Source: JAWLHK01 sp041690355 [NCBI: bacterium] (GTDB lineage: Bacteria > J088 > JAWLBW01). Taken from it: a stretch of 53,394 nucleotides of DNA. Positions 1 to 11,220 of this stretch are shown here, in pieces. Location of the stretch: assembly GCA_041690355.1 (NCBI GenBank), contig JAWLHK010000016.1, positions 43,704 through 97,097 on the forward strand, given 5' to 3'. The notes beneath the pieces are model-generated. The model was given only the letters and a program-made list of their open reading frames with translations, ran no database searches and was not told where the DNA came from. The position numbers and the translations under genes are program-made. The number at the start of each line of letters is the position of its first letter. Positions within the stretch are counted from its first letter, which is position 1.

Positions 1-124
1 TCTTGTGCGCGGGGGTCAGGCGAACAGGCCGCTGTTCGTGAACGGTCACCTGTACGCCGCGCCGCGCGAGCTGCCATGCGGCCTCGGAACCCGCGAGGCC
101 TGCGCCGATGATTGCTGCTTTCAT
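1..124 (-). CDS. trmFO: TrmFO, folate-dependent tRNA (uracil-5-)-methyltransferase, N-terminal fragment
   Basis: Only the first 41 residues are inside the window; the gene runs off the left edge. The ATG is at 124 and is preceded by a GAAGG Shine-Dalgarno. The protein opens with a dinucleotide-binding stretch ([16 protein letters not shown]) followed by [11 protein letters not shown], the typical start of TrmFO/Gid, an FAD enzyme that makes m5U54 in tRNA using methylene-tetrahydrofolate. The stretch GSEAAWQ separates it from generic flavoproteins. The gene lies alone at its 5' side, divergent from the aldehyde dehydrogenase, and its leader contains a terminator-like hairpin (see 143-175). Confidence 0.9.
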   Translation of the reverse strand, partial: MKAAIIGAGLAGSEAAWQLARRGVQVTVHEQRPVRLTPAHK

Positions 125-142
125 TTGCCTTCAGAACACGAA

Positions 143-175
143 GAAAAAAAGAGCGGGGACTCCAGCGAACCCCGC
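143..175 (-). terminator. Terminator-like hairpin in the trmFO leader (possible attenuator)
   Basis: On the minus strand GCGGGG (175-170) pairs with CCCCGC (158-153) around an 11-nt loop, and TC plus seven T residues (152-144) follow. This is an intrinsic-terminator shape, but it lies about 20 nt before the trmFO start codon and no minus-strand gene precedes it. A TTGACA -35-like box (219-214) lies just upstream, with only a weak -10 (GAAACT, 195-190). If that promoter is real, transcripts would start near 183 and meet the hairpin at once. Confidence 0.5.
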
Positions 176-404
176 ACAAACCCTGACTTAGTTTCGCTTG
201 CTGAAAACGACGTTGTCAAGCGCGCACCCCCGCTGCGGATTGCGGGCAGCGACGCGCAACGAAATGGATTGTAACGACATGCGAAGGCATCCTCAAGCCG
301 ACCCCTGAAACGGCGCCCGGGCCCACGAAAAAGTCTGCCCCTTGCTCCCTGCCGCATGGTAGAATCAGAGCCATTGTCCAGATTCCAGATCCCGGAGGAA
401 CCGC

Positions 405-1871
405 ATGGAAACCAACGTCGCCGTACGCGTTGCCGAGCCCAGAACCGATGATGGCCAGATTCGCGAGGCGATTGTCGCCGCATTCCAGCGCCAGCAGGCC
501 AACCGCTGGCGCGTTGCGAACACGACGCCCACCCAACGCATCGAAAAGCTGAAGCGCCTGCGCGAAGTCATTCTCCGGCGCAAGGATGAGCTGTTCCAGG
601 CCATGTGGGCCGACTTTCACAAGCCGGCCGCCGAGGTCGAACTTACCGAACTGCAGACGGTGCTCACCGAAATCCAGCACGCCATCAAGCACGTGCGCAA
701 GTGGATGAAGCCCACCGTCGTTTCGACGCCGCCGTGGCTGCTCGGCACGAAGGGCATGATCCGCTACGAGCCGAAGGGGGTCGTTCTGATCCTGGCGCCG
801 TGGAACTATCCGTTCAATCTCTTCATCAACCCGCTCGTCGCCGCGGTGGCCGCGGGCAACTGCGCGATCATGCGCCCCTCAGACAAGGTCAAGCACACGG
901 CCGTGTTCATGAAGAGCCTCGTCGAAGAGGTTTTTCCCGCCGACGAAGTGGCCGTCTTCACGGGGCCCTCGTCGGTCGCGAACATCATGCTCGAGCTGCC
1001 GTTCGACCACGTCTTCTTCACCGGCAGCCCCAACGTCGGCAAGTCGGTCATGGCAGCCGCGGCCCAGCATCACGCCTCGGTGACCCTCGAACTGGGCGGG
1101 CAGTCACCGACGATCGTCGATGAAACCGCAAACGTGCGCGACGCGGCCGATCGCATCGTGTGGGGCAAGTTCGTGAATGCCGGTCAGACCTGCATCGCGC
1201 CCAATCATGTCTACGTCCATGAAAGCCGGCTCGCCGAGTTCGTCGAGGCGGCCCGCCAGGCCGTCGCCCGCAGCTACGGCGAGAGCGACGAGGCCCGCCA
1301 GCAGAGCCCCGACTTCTGCCGCATCGTCGATACGGGCAGCCACAAGCGCCTGACGAAGCTGCTCGAAGACGCCGTGCAGGCCGGGGCGAAAGTCGAAACC
1401 GGCGGCAAGAGCGAGGCCGGCGAGCGTTACCTGGCGCCGACCCTGCTCACGAACGTGACCGAGACCAACCCGGCCATGGCCGACGAAATCTTCGGCCCCA
1501 TTCTGCCGATTCTCGCCTACCGCAGCCTCGACGAGGTGCTCGCCGCCATCCACTCGCGCGGCAAGCCGCTGGCGATGTACATCTTCAGCAACAACCCGGC
1601 GAACATCGAAAAGCTGCTCAAGAACACCTCGGCCGGCGGCGGCGTCATCAACAACGTCCTGCTGCACCTGGCCAACGGCGACCTTCCCTTCGGCGGCATC
1701 GGCAAGAGCGGCCTGGGAAACTATCACGGCCGGCATGGCTTCATCACCTTCTCGCACGAGCGCTCGACGCTCATCCAGAAGAAGCCGGCCCTGGCGAAGA
1801 TGTTCTACCCGCCGTACACCGAAAAAGTCCGCAACATGATGGGCTTCATGACCAAGGTACTTTCGCGCTGA
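405..1871 (+). CDS. NAD(P)-dependent aldehyde dehydrogenase, ALDH3-like
   Basis: A 488-residue soluble aldehyde dehydrogenase that oxidises an aldehyde to the acid. Visible features are the APWNYPFNL cofactor-fold stretch, the FTGSPNVGK nucleotide loop, the general base Glu229 in LELGGQSP and the catalytic Cys263 in NAGQTCIAPN. The short length, the GQTCIAP motif and the C-terminal PYTEKVR segment fit the ALDH3/fatty-aldehyde group better than ALDH1. The substrate cannot be read from sequence. The ATG is preceded by GGAGGA with good spacing and a TAGAAT -10-like element at 360-365. A hairpin terminator follows the gene. Confidence 0.92.
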   Translation: METNVAVRVAEPRTDDGQIREAIVAAFQRQQANRWRVANTTPTQRIEKLKRLREVILRRKDELFQAMWADFHKPAAEVELTELQTVLTEIQHAIKHVRKWMKPTVVSTPPWLLGTKGMIRYEPKGVVLILAPWNYPFNLFINPLVAAVAAGNCAIMRPSDKVKHTAVFMKSLVEEVFPADEVAVFTGPSSVANIMLELPFDHVFFTGSPNVGKSVMAAAAQHHASVTLELGGQSPTIVDETANVRDAADRIVWGKFVNAGQTCIAPNHVYVHESRLAEFVEAARQAVARSYGESDEARQQSPDFCRIVDTGSHKRLTKLLEDAVQAGAKVETGGKSEAGERYLAPTLLTNVTETNPAMADEIFGPILPILAYRSLDEVLAAIHSRGKPLAMYIFSNNPANIEKLLKNTSAGGGVINNVLLHLANGDLPFGGIGKSGLGNYHGRHGFITFSHERSTLIQKKPALAKMFYPPYTEKVRNMMGFMTKVLSR

Positions 1872-1891
1872 ACGAGCGCATAGTGTGTTTC

Positions 1892-1922
1892 GACGGCGGC
1901 CTCCGGGCCGCCGTCCTCTTTT
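1892..1922 (+). terminator. Rho-independent terminator after the aldehyde dehydrogenase gene
   Basis: GACGGCGGCC (1892-1901), loop TCCG, GGCCGCCGTC (1906-1915), then CTCTTTTCT. The ten-pair GC stem is perfect but the U tract is weak. It also sits in the 5' region of the Nudix gene, so readthrough or a separate Nudix promoter is possible. Confidence 0.6.
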
Positions 1923-1942
1923 CTGCCGACCGAGGACCTACC

Positions 1943-2746
1943 ATGGACACGACCGAAACTCCGGCTCCCCGACCCGCTTCGACGCTCGTTCTCCTGCGTG
2001 ACGAACCGGAAGGATTCTCCGTCCTGCTCATGAAGCGCCCCTCGCGCAGCTCCTTCATGGCAGGCGTCCACGTGTTCCCCGGCGGCCGGGTCGAACCCGA
2101 GGATGCGGCCTGCCCCGGCCGCCTCCCCGCGCAGCTCGCCGCCCGCATGGGGCTCGCCGAGAACGAAGCCCGGGCCTACGTCAGCGCGGCGCTGCGCGAG
2201 ACGTTCGAAGAGATGGGGGTTCTGCTCGGCGAGCGTGTTCCCCCTTTGGATTCCGCCAGGGCGCGGGCCGCCCTCGCCGGCGGAGAACTTCAGTGGACCG
2301 CGTGGGAAGGGTCGGCGCTCGACGAGGAAATTTCGCTCGTTTATTTCGACCACTGGATTACGCCGCGCATCGAACCCAAGCGCTTCGACACCCGGTTCTT
2401 CGCGGCCCGGGTTCCCTCTGAAGTCCGTCCGGAACCGAACGCCGAGGCAATCGCCTGGGATTTCTTCACGCCGGCCGCCGCCCTGGCCGAAATGGAAGCG
2501 GGACACATCGCCCTGGCCCCGCCGACGCTCGTGACCCTCATGCGCCTGCGGGCCTATGCCTCGGCCGGCGAAGCGCTGCAAGGCCTCGGCACGCGCGACG
2601 TCGGGCCGCTGGAGCCGCATCTGGCGGGGGGCGACCCGATCACGCTGGCGCTCCCGGGCCATCCGGCGCATCCGCTGACGGAGCGTAAACAGGATAATCC
2701 GCTCGCCATGCGCATGCTCGACGGCGGCTGGGCGATCGACTGGTAA
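1943..2746 (+). CDS. Nudix hydrolase, NUDT19-like
   Basis: A 267-residue Nudix-fold protein. The Nudix box is split by an insertion: VFPGGRVEPED at about residues 43-53, and the catalytic helix ALRETFEEMGVLL at about 87-99. A long insert between the two halves is typical of the NUDT19/NUDT7-like group that hydrolyses CoA esters, though the substrate here is inference. The start at 1943 was chosen because GAGGAC lies upstream and because the domain begins soon after; the same frame is open further upstream. The gene converges on the patatin-like gene with a 21-bp gap. Confidence 0.85.
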   Translation: MDTTETPAPRPASTLVLLRDEPEGFSVLLMKRPSRSSFMAGVHVFPGGRVEPEDAACPGRLPAQLAARMGLAENEARAYVSAALRETFEEMGVLLGERVPPLDSARARAALAGGELQWTAWEGSALDEEISLVYFDHWITPRIEPKRFDTRFFAARVPSEVRPEPNAEAIAWDFFTPAAALAEMEAGHIALAPPTLVTLMRLRAYASAGEALQGLGTRDVGPLEPHLAGGDPITLALPGHPAHPLTERKQDNPLAMRMLDGGWAIDW

Positions 2747-2767
2747 TACGGGCGGGAAGCGGAATAA

Positions 2768-5393
<2,626 letters not shown>

Positions 5394-5425
5394 CCGGTGC
5401 GCGCGCATGCGGAGGACTTCGCCGC

Positions 5426-5455
5426 TTGACGCCGCGCCGGGGAGCCGGGTAGACT
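5426..5455 (+). promoter_or_regulatory. Promoter of tRNA-Glu
   Basis: TTGACG (5426-5431), an 18-bp spacer and TAGACT (5450-5455). Transcription would start about 6 nt before the mature tRNA 5' end. It is one of the better sigma70-type matches in the window. Confidence 0.6.
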
Positions 5456-5467
5456 ATGGTTTTTCAC

Positions 5468-5543
5468 GGGGCATTCGTCTAGTGGCCTAGGACGGGGCGT
5501 TCTCAGCGCTCAAACAGGGGTTCGACTCCCCTATGCCCTACCA
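5468..5543 (+). tRNA. tRNA-Glu, anticodon CUC
   Basis: A full cloverleaf can be folded by eye: acceptor GGGGCAT/ATGCCCT, D stem GTCT/AGGAC, anticodon stem GGGCG/CGCTC with loop TTCTCAG (anticodon CTC), and T arm AGGGG TTCGACT CCCCT. The discriminator is A and CCA is encoded (5541-5543). The first acceptor pair is a G-U wobble, which is less usual. A strong terminator follows. Confidence 0.95.
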
Positions 5544-5551
5544 AGCCTTGG

Positions 5552-5580
5552 AAGGAGCGGCACGTACCGCTCCTTTTTTT
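5552..5580 (+). terminator. Rho-independent terminator of tRNA-Glu
   Basis: AAGGAGCGG (5552-5560), loop CACGTA, CCGCTCCTT (5567-5575), then TTTTT. The stem is a perfect 9 bp and the U tract is good. Confidence 0.9.
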
Positions 5581-5603
5581 ATGATGCCAGCGCCGATGCT
5601 GCC

Positions 5604-8123
5604 ATGACGCCCGCGCAACTTCCCGCCTCAAACCAGCCGCCCCTTTCGCCGGGCTCCATGCTGAGCGAGAGACTGCCGCTGATCTGCTTCGGCGTCGCGG
5701 CCATGTTCGTACTCTACATGGGTGGCCTGGTGCTCGCCGGTACGCGCACCTCGACGCTGGCGACGGCCTTCGCCCTGGCGAGCCTGCTCGGACTGCTCGC
5801 GGCGGGATTTCTCCTGCGCCGGAGGCCGGTTCCGGCCCATCTTGCCGAGCCCGCGGCGGTACTCGTCGCGAGCCTGACCATCGCCGACACGGCGCTGCGT
5901 CTTTCGCTCGAAGGCCGCGCCCAGGAAAGCGTCTTTCTCATTCTCGTGCTGCTCGCCGGGGCGATGCTTCTGCACACGATTCGCTGGTACGGCCTGCTGG
6001 CCGTGATCACCGGCGCCGCCTGGCTCGCCGCCGCGGGCGACCGCGCGTTCGGTCCCTGGATCGAGTACGGCCTCGGCATCCTTCAGACCGCGCTTCTCGG
6101 AGGTATCGTGCTCAGCACGCGCCGGGAGCTGTTCGCCCGCCAGGAGCGCGTCTATCAGGAGGCGGTTGCGCTCAATCTGCGCCTCGAGCGCAATCTGCGG
6201 AACACGGAAGAAAGCTTCCGCCGCATGAGCGAGAACATTCCCGACATCGTTTTCCGCTACCGCGTAAAGCCCGTCGCCGGCCACGAGTACATCAGCGCGG
6301 CGGTGCAGGACATTCTCGGCTACGCTCCGGAGGAATTCTACGCCGACCCCGACCTCGGCTTCCGGGTCGTCGAAGAGCAGGACATGCAGGATTTCATCAA
6401 CCACTCGGGCAGTTACCTGAAGGGACAGGTGGCTATCCTGCGCTGCCGCGCGCGCGACGGTTCCATCCGCTGGCTCGAACAGCGCACCGTGCCCTTGATG
6501 GACGAGCACGGCGAGATGGTCGCCGTGGAAGGGATCAGCCGCGATATTACGGAACAGCAGCGGGCGCGGCGGGAGCTTCTGCAGAGCCGCGAACAGTTGG
6601 CCATGGCCCTCACGGGCGCGCGCATGGGGCACTGGGAGTGGGACATGCGCACCGGCCGCGTCGTCTGGGACGAGCAGGTCGCAGAGCTGTTCGGCGTCGC
6701 GCTCGCCGACTTTCAGGGAACTTTCGAACATTTCGGGACGTTCATCCATCCTGAGGATCAGGCGCGCATGGAACAGGCCCTAAACGCCGCCATCGATGAG
6801 CGAGAGCCGTTTGTCGTCGAACATCGGGTCCTCTGGCCCGACGGCACGACTCACTGGGTACGCGGCCAGGGGCGGGTCGTGCGGGATGCCGCGGGCCAGG
6901 CCATTCAGTTGCTGGGAATCTGCCAGGATATCACCGAGCGCAAAAGAATCGAGCAGAAGCTGGTAGAAGCGAGAGATCGCGCCGAAGACGCCAACCGGCT
7001 CAAGGACGCCATCCTGGCCAACATGAGTCACGAGATACGCACGCCGATGACGGCCGTGCTCGGTTTCGCCGAGATCCTGACCAACCGCCTGCAGGGAGAT
7101 GAGCTGCGCTACGCCCAGATCATTCACGACGGCGGCAGCCGCCTGCTGCATCTGCTCGACAGCATTATCGACCTGGCGCGCATCGAGGCCAACCGCATGG
7201 TGCTGCAGCCCGAAGCGCACGACCCGATCACGTCGGCCAGCCGGGTGGTCGATCTGATGCGGGCGACGGCGCAGAAGAAGGGATTGACGCTCGAACTGGA
7301 ATCGGCCGAGCGGCTGCGCGTCGAAACCGATCCGCGTAGAGAAGAACAGATTCTGACGAACATCGTCAACAACGCGATCCGCTTCACCGAAACGGGCCGC
7401 ATTTCGGTGCGGCTCGAATCCTTGATGTGGCGCGGCGGCCCGGCCGTGCAGTTCACCGTGCAGGACACGGGCCCCGGCATCAGCGCCGAGTTTCTTCCGC
7501 ACGTCTTCGAGGAGTTTCGCCAGGAGTCGCAGGGCTTCAACCGCAAGTACGAGGGGAGCGGGCTGGGCCTGTCGATCAGCCGCCGTCTGGCCGAGATGAT
7601 GGACGGCGAGATCGTCATCGAGAGCCGGCAGGGCGAGGGTACGACCGTGCGCATCCGGTTTCCGGCTGCTCGCGCGAACGCCGCCGCGGCTCCCGAAGGA
7701 GACGAGCTGCGCCAGCCGCGTCCCCGCTCGACCTTTCGCGCGGGGCTGCAGGTGCTCGTGGTCGACGACGACGCTGAAAGCGAGAAGCTGGTGCCCGGGC
7801 TGCTCGACGGCCTGGCCGAAGTCGAAACGGCGGCCACGGCCGACGAAGCGCTCGACAAGGCGGCTGTAAAGCCCTACGACGCGGTCCTGATGGACATTCA
7901 CCTGGCGGGCAGCCGGATGAACGGCATCGAGGCCATGCAGGCATTGAAGAAGGCGAGCCCCCTGCCGATCGTCTTCGCCGTGACCGCCTTCGCCATGAAG
8001 GGCGATCGCGAGCGCCTGCTGGCCCACGGGTTCGATGGGTATCTCGCCAAGCCCTTCAGCGGCGCCGACCTGGACGAACTGCTCTGCGGCTTTTTCCCCC
8101 CTGAAGCCCCCGCCAAAGGCTGA
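5604..8123 (+). CDS. Membrane hybrid sensor histidine kinase with two PAS domains and a receiver
   Basis: An 839-residue signalling protein. About six hydrophobic segments (residues 28-175) form an N-terminal membrane region, followed by a linker helix and two PAS/PAC modules (about 200-325 and 330-450). A HisKA domain has the phosphorylated His476 in NMSHEIRTP. The ATPase domain shows DTGPGIS and GSGLGLS. The C-terminal receiver starts QVLVVDDDAES, has acceptor Asp764 in AVLMDIHL, and ends with the conserved Lys in YLAKPF. The output is unknown; the receiver probably passes phosphate to a separate Hpt or regulator. It stands alone after tRNA-Glu and converges on gpmI with a 12-bp gap. Confidence 0.9.
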   Translation: MTPAQLPASNQPPLSPGSMLSERLPLICFGVAAMFVLYMGGLVLAGTRTSTLATAFALASLLGLLAAGFLLRRRPVPAHLAEPAAVLVASLTIADTALRLSLEGRAQESVFLILVLLAGAMLLHTIRWYGLLAVITGAAWLAAAGDRAFGPWIEYGLGILQTALLGGIVLSTRRELFARQERVYQEAVALNLRLERNLRNTEESFRRMSENIPDIVFRYRVKPVAGHEYISAAVQDILGYAPEEFYADPDLGFRVVEEQDMQDFINHSGSYLKGQVAILRCRARDGSIRWLEQRTVPLMDEHGEMVAVEGISRDITEQQRARRELLQSREQLAMALTGARMGHWEWDMRTGRVVWDEQVAELFGVALADFQGTFEHFGTFIHPEDQARMEQALNAAIDEREPFVVEHRVLWPDGTTHWVRGQGRVVRDAAGQAIQLLGICQDITERKRIEQKLVEARDRAEDANRLKDAILANMSHEIRTPMTAVLGFAEILTNRLQGDELRYAQIIHDGGSRLLHLLDSIIDLARIEANRMVLQPEAHDPITSASRVVDLMRATAQKKGLTLELESAERLRVETDPRREEQILTNIVNNAIRFTETGRISVRLESLMWRGGPAVQFTVQDTGPGISAEFLPHVFEEFRQESQGFNRKYEGSGLGLSISRRLAEMMDGEIVIESRQGEGTTVRIRFPAARANAAAAPEGDELRQPRPRSTFRAGLQVLVVDDDAESEKLVPGLLDGLAEVETAATADEALDKAAVKPYDAVLMDIHLAGSRMNGIEAMQALKKASPLPIVFAVTAFAMKGDRERLLAHGFDGYLAKPFSGADLDELLCGFFPPEAPAKG

Positions 8124-8135
8124 CCGCCGCCGGCC

Positions 8136-9689
8136 TCAGCGGCCGGATTCGGCGTGCACGAGCAGCGATCGGCCCGTCATTTCCGATGGGGCCGGAATCC
8201 CGAGCAGATCGAGCACGGTGGGCGCCACGTCGGCGAGAATGCCATCCCTCAGGCCGGTCTGCCGCACCCGTTCTCCGGCCAGGATGAAGTGGACCAGATT
8301 CGTCGTGTGCGCCGTGAACGGACCGTGAGTATGCGGATCGACCATCTGCTCGGAGTTGCCGTGATCGGCGGTGACGAGCAGCACCCCGTCCTGATCGCAA
8401 ACCGCTTCCCACAGCCGCCCCATGCAGCGATCGACCGCTTCGGCAGCCTGGATGGCGGCTTCGAGGTTCCCCGTATGGCCCACCATGTCGTGGTTCGCAT
8501 AGTTGACGAGGACGAAGTCGTAGCGGCCGCTGCGCACGGCGTCGACGAGCTTGTCGGTCACCTCGTAGGCGCTCATCTCGGGCTTCTGGTCGTAGGTCGC
8601 GACCTCCTTCGGCGACGGCACGAGACAGCGGTCCTCTCCCGGATACTCAATCTCGCGGCCGCCGTTGAAGAAGAAGGTGATGTGCGCATACTTCTCGGTC
8701 TCGGCGATGCGGAACTGGGTCAGCTGATGCTGCGCCAGAATTTCCGGGAGGATGTTCGTCAGGCCCTGCGGCGGATACGCAACCGGAAACGGATAGTTCT
8801 TGTCGTAGGCGGTCATCATCGTATATCGCGCCGGCGGCGTGTAGTGCGGACGTGGGAAGCCGTCGAAGTCCGGCGAGCCGACGGCCAGCGTGATTTCGCG
8901 GGCGCGGTCGGGGCGGAAGTTGAAGCAGATGACCGAGTCGCGCGGGCCGATGACGCCGACCGGTTTGCCCTCGCGGACGAGGATGCGCGGCTGGATGAAC
9001 TCGTCGGTCTCGCCGGCGGCGTAGGCCTCGTCCGTGGCCGCCACCGGATCGCTCACGGCCTTGCCTTCGCCTTGGGTCAAGGCGCGGAAGGCTTTCTCGA
9101 CGCGGTCCCAGCGCCTGTCGCGGTCCATGGCAAAATAGCGACCGGTAATGGATGCGATTTCGCCGAGGCCAAGCTTCCGCATGTCCTCGACCAGCGCGGC
9201 CAGGTAGCCCTTGCCCGAGGTCGGCGGCGTGTCGCGGCCGTCGGTGAAGGCGTGGACGTAGACGCGTTCGACCCCCTGGCGCCGCGCCAGTTCGATGAGT
9301 GCGCGCACGTGCTCGACATGGCTGTGCACGCCGCCGTCGGAGACGAGGCCCATGAGGTGGACGGCGGATTCGCGCCCGGCTTCCATGGCCTGCACCAGCG
9401 CCGGATTGTCGAAGAAATCGCCCTCGCGGATGGCCTTCGAGATCCGCGTGAAGTCCTGGTAGACGATGCGGCCGGCGCCGAGGTTGGTGTGCCCTACCTC
9501 GGAGTTACCCATCTGGCCCCCGGGCAGGCCGACCGCTTCGCCCGATCCGTCAAGGCGGCTGTGCGGGAAATCGCGCAGAAGCATGTCGGTCACCGGCGTT
9601 TTCGCCAAGGCAACCGCATTCCCCTCCTTCGTGTTGGAGATGCCCCACCCGTCGAGCACACACAGGACGATCGGCTTCTTCGTCGACAT
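8136..9689 (-). CDS. gpmI: 2,3-bisphosphoglycerate-independent phosphoglycerate mutase
   Basis: A 517-residue glycolytic enzyme that interconverts 3- and 2-phosphoglycerate. VLCVLDGWG binds metal near the N terminus, and MGNSEVGHTNLGAGR carries the phosphoserine nucleophile Ser63. Later metal-binding motifs are FTDGRD, NFRPDRARE, NYANHDMVGHTG and VTADHGN. ATG 9689 fits the family start; an upstream in-frame TTG (9707) overlaps rlmH and is less likely. It is the last gene of the proB-proA-nadD-rsfS-rlmH-gpmI operon. Confidence 0.95.
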   Translation of the reverse strand: MSTKKPIVLCVLDGWGISNTKEGNAVALAKTPVTDMLLRDFPHSRLDGSGEAVGLPGGQMGNSEVGHTNLGAGRIVYQDFTRISKAIREGDFFDNPALVQAMEAGRESAVHLMGLVSDGGVHSHVEHVRALIELARRQGVERVYVHAFTDGRDTPPTSGKGYLAALVEDMRKLGLGEIASITGRYFAMDRDRRWDRVEKAFRALTQGEGKAVSDPVAATDEAYAAGETDEFIQPRILVREGKPVGVIGPRDSVICFNFRPDRAREITLAVGSPDFDGFPRPHYTPPARYTMMTAYDKNYPFPVAYPPQGLTNILPEILAQHQLTQFRIAETEKYAHITFFFNGGREIEYPGEDRCLVPSPKEVATYDQKPEMSAYEVTDKLVDAVRSGRYDFVLVNYANHDMVGHTGNLEAAIQAAEAVDRCMGRLWEAVCDQDGVLLVTADHGNSEQMVDPHTHGPFTAHTTNLVHFILAGERVRQTGLRDGILADVAPTVLDLLGIPAPSEMTGRSLLVHAESGR

Positions 9690-9703
9690 ACTACGCACCG
9701 TTC

Positions 9704-10168
9704 TCAATCATTGTGATAAGGTTCGCCGTGCAGAATCGAGTCTGCACGGTAGAGTTGTTCGGCCACGAGCAGGGGAACCAGCGGGTGGGCGAACGTAAGC
9801 GGCGAGAGGCTCCAGGTCCACTGCGCCGCCGCGAGCACCGCTTCGCTGTGCCCGTAGGGGCCGCCCACGGCGAAGACGACGTCACGCACGCCGCCGTCGA
9901 CCCACTTGCGCAGCCGATCGGACAACTGCCGGCTGGTCACCTGCCGGCCATGTTCGTCGAGGGCGACCAGAAAAGTGCCGGCACTCTGCTCGAGGATGCG
10001 CGCCCCCTCGCGCGCAGACAGCTCTGCCGGCGGGCGCGAACCGGTCTCCTTGCGCACCTCGGTCCAGCTTACCTCATAGCGGCGCCGCAGGCGGCCCAGG
10101 TACTCTTCGACGTTGGCGCGCAAGGCCTGATCGCGCAGCTTACCGACGGTAACCAGCCTCAGGCGCAC
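9704..10168 (-). CDS. rlmH: 23S rRNA pseudouridine(1915) N3-methyltransferase RlmH
   Basis: A 154-residue SPOUT-class methyltransferase acting on the 70S ribosome at helix 69. RLRLVTVGKL is the typical N terminus, GGPYGHSEAV is the SAM-binding knot, and the C terminus LVAEQLYRADSILHGEPYHND is diagnostic. It starts with GTG and overlaps the 3' end of rsfS by 29 nt, so the two genes are probably translationally coupled. The usual family length is about 155 residues. Confidence 0.95.
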   Translation of the reverse strand: MRLRLVTVGKLRDQALRANVEEYLGRLRRRYEVSWTEVRKETGSRPPAELSAREGARILEQSAGTFLVALDEHGRQVTSRQLSDRLRKWVDGGVRDVVFAVGGPYGHSEAVLAAAQWTWSLSPLTFAHPLVPLLVAEQLYRADSILHGEPYHND

Positions 10169-10538
10169 GGTCGACCGCGGTCGCGGTGAATTCGGGAAGA
10201 TCGGGGATGTAGCGCGGGGCGTCGAGCCACAGGCGTTCCAGATCGTAGTATTCGCGCACCGGCTTGTGAAAGACGTGCACGACGACGTCGCCGGCGTCGA
10301 TGAGCACCCAGCGCCCTTCGTTGGCCCCCTCCATGCCGAGCGGCTTCTCGCCGGCCTTGCGCAGCGCTTCGTCGATCGCGTCGGCGACCGACTTCACATG
10401 CCGGTCTGAGGACCCGCTGAGAATGACCACGTAGTCGGCCAGATCGGTGAGAGCTTCGGTCTGAAAGATGACGGGATCGAGCGCCTTCTTGTCCAAGGCG
10501 GCGCGAACCAGATGACGGACTTTTTCCTGCGACTCCAA
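10140..10538 (-). CDS. rsfS: Ribosome silencing factor RsfS
   Basis: A 132-residue RsfS/Iojap protein, which binds L14 and blocks subunit joining when nutrients are low. The core ADYVVILSGSSDRHVKSVAD and GWVLIDAGDVVVHVF-like stretch (here RWVLIDAGDVVVHVF) followed by REYYDLERLW is diagnostic. I chose TTG 10538 because AGGAG stands 10 nt upstream, at the end of nadD; the frame is open to an ATG at 10589 inside nadD, but that extension is unlike the family. Confidence 0.92.
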   Translation of the reverse strand: MESQEKVRHLVRAALDKKALDPVIFQTEALTDLADYVVILSGSSDRHVKSVADAIDEALRKAGEKPLGMEGANEGRWVLIDAGDVVVHVFHKPVREYYDLERLWLDAPRYIPDLPEFTATAVDRAPEAGYRR

Positions 10539-10545
10539 GTGCGGA

Positions 10546-11214
10546 TTACTCCTGTTCGGGAGGCGGGTTCCGGTACAGCCCCCGCGCATGAATATATTCG
10601 GCTACGGACGGCGGCATGAGGTACCGCAGCGACCGCCCCGCAGCCGCTCGCTCACGCAGGATCGTGCTCGAAATATCGAGCACCGGCGTGCTGGCGAGAA
10701 AGACTTCGCGGCCGCTCGGGAACCGGAATCGCTCCCCTGATCGATCATAGCAAATCGGCTCGGGGGCATCAATTCCAAAAACCGCAGGCAAATCGGATAC
10801 TTGTCCACCCTGTCGGCGGCCCACGAAGAGATGCGCCGTGCGCGCGATGTCGCGCCACCGCTTCCACTTGGGAAAACCCACCCACGCATCATGCCCGAGA
10901 ATGAGCACGAATTCGTCTCCCGGGCGGCGGCCGCGCAGGTACTCGAGGGTGTCGACGGTGAACGAGGGCCCCTTGCGTTCAAGTTCGAACATCTCGACGG
11001 CGACGTCGGTGCGATCCTCGAGCGCAAGACGCAGCATGGCGAGCCGGTCTTCTGCCGCGGTCGACGTCACGCCGACCTTGAACGGAGAAACCCCGGCAGG
11101 CGCGAACAGCAGCTCGTCGAGCGGCCAGGCCTCACGCGCCTCTTCGGCGAGGCGCAGGTGTCCGTAGTGGATCGGATCGAAGCTGCCGCCGAGAATGCCG
11201 ACCCGTCTGCCCAC
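10546..11214 (-). CDS. nadD: Nicotinate-nucleotide adenylyltransferase
   Basis: A 222-residue enzyme that joins NaMN and ATP to give deamido-NAD. GILGGSFDPIHYGHLRLAEEA is the nucleotidyltransferase HxGH region, FVLILGHDAW lies mid-protein, and LDISSTILRE is the C-terminal ISSTxxR motif. It starts with GTG six bases after the proA stop, and its last codons provide the Shine-Dalgarno of rsfS. Its position between proA and rsfS is conserved in many deltaproteobacteria-like genomes. Confidence 0.95.
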   Translation of the reverse strand: MGRRVGILGGSFDPIHYGHLRLAEEAREAWPLDELLFAPAGVSPFKVGVTSTAAEDRLAMLRLALEDRTDVAVEMFELERKGPSFTVDTLEYLRGRRPGDEFVLILGHDAWVGFPKWKRWRDIARTAHLFVGRRQGGQVSDLPAVFGIDAPEPICYDRSGERFRFPSGREVFLASTPVLDISSTILRERAAAGRSLRYLMPPSVAEYIHARGLYRNPPPEQE

Positions 11215-11220
11215 GCGGCG

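Noticed and set aside
8124-8150. Bidirectional terminator between the hybrid kinase and gpmI
   Set aside because: CCGGCC/GGCCGG hairpin without T tracts, largely within the gpmI 3' end.
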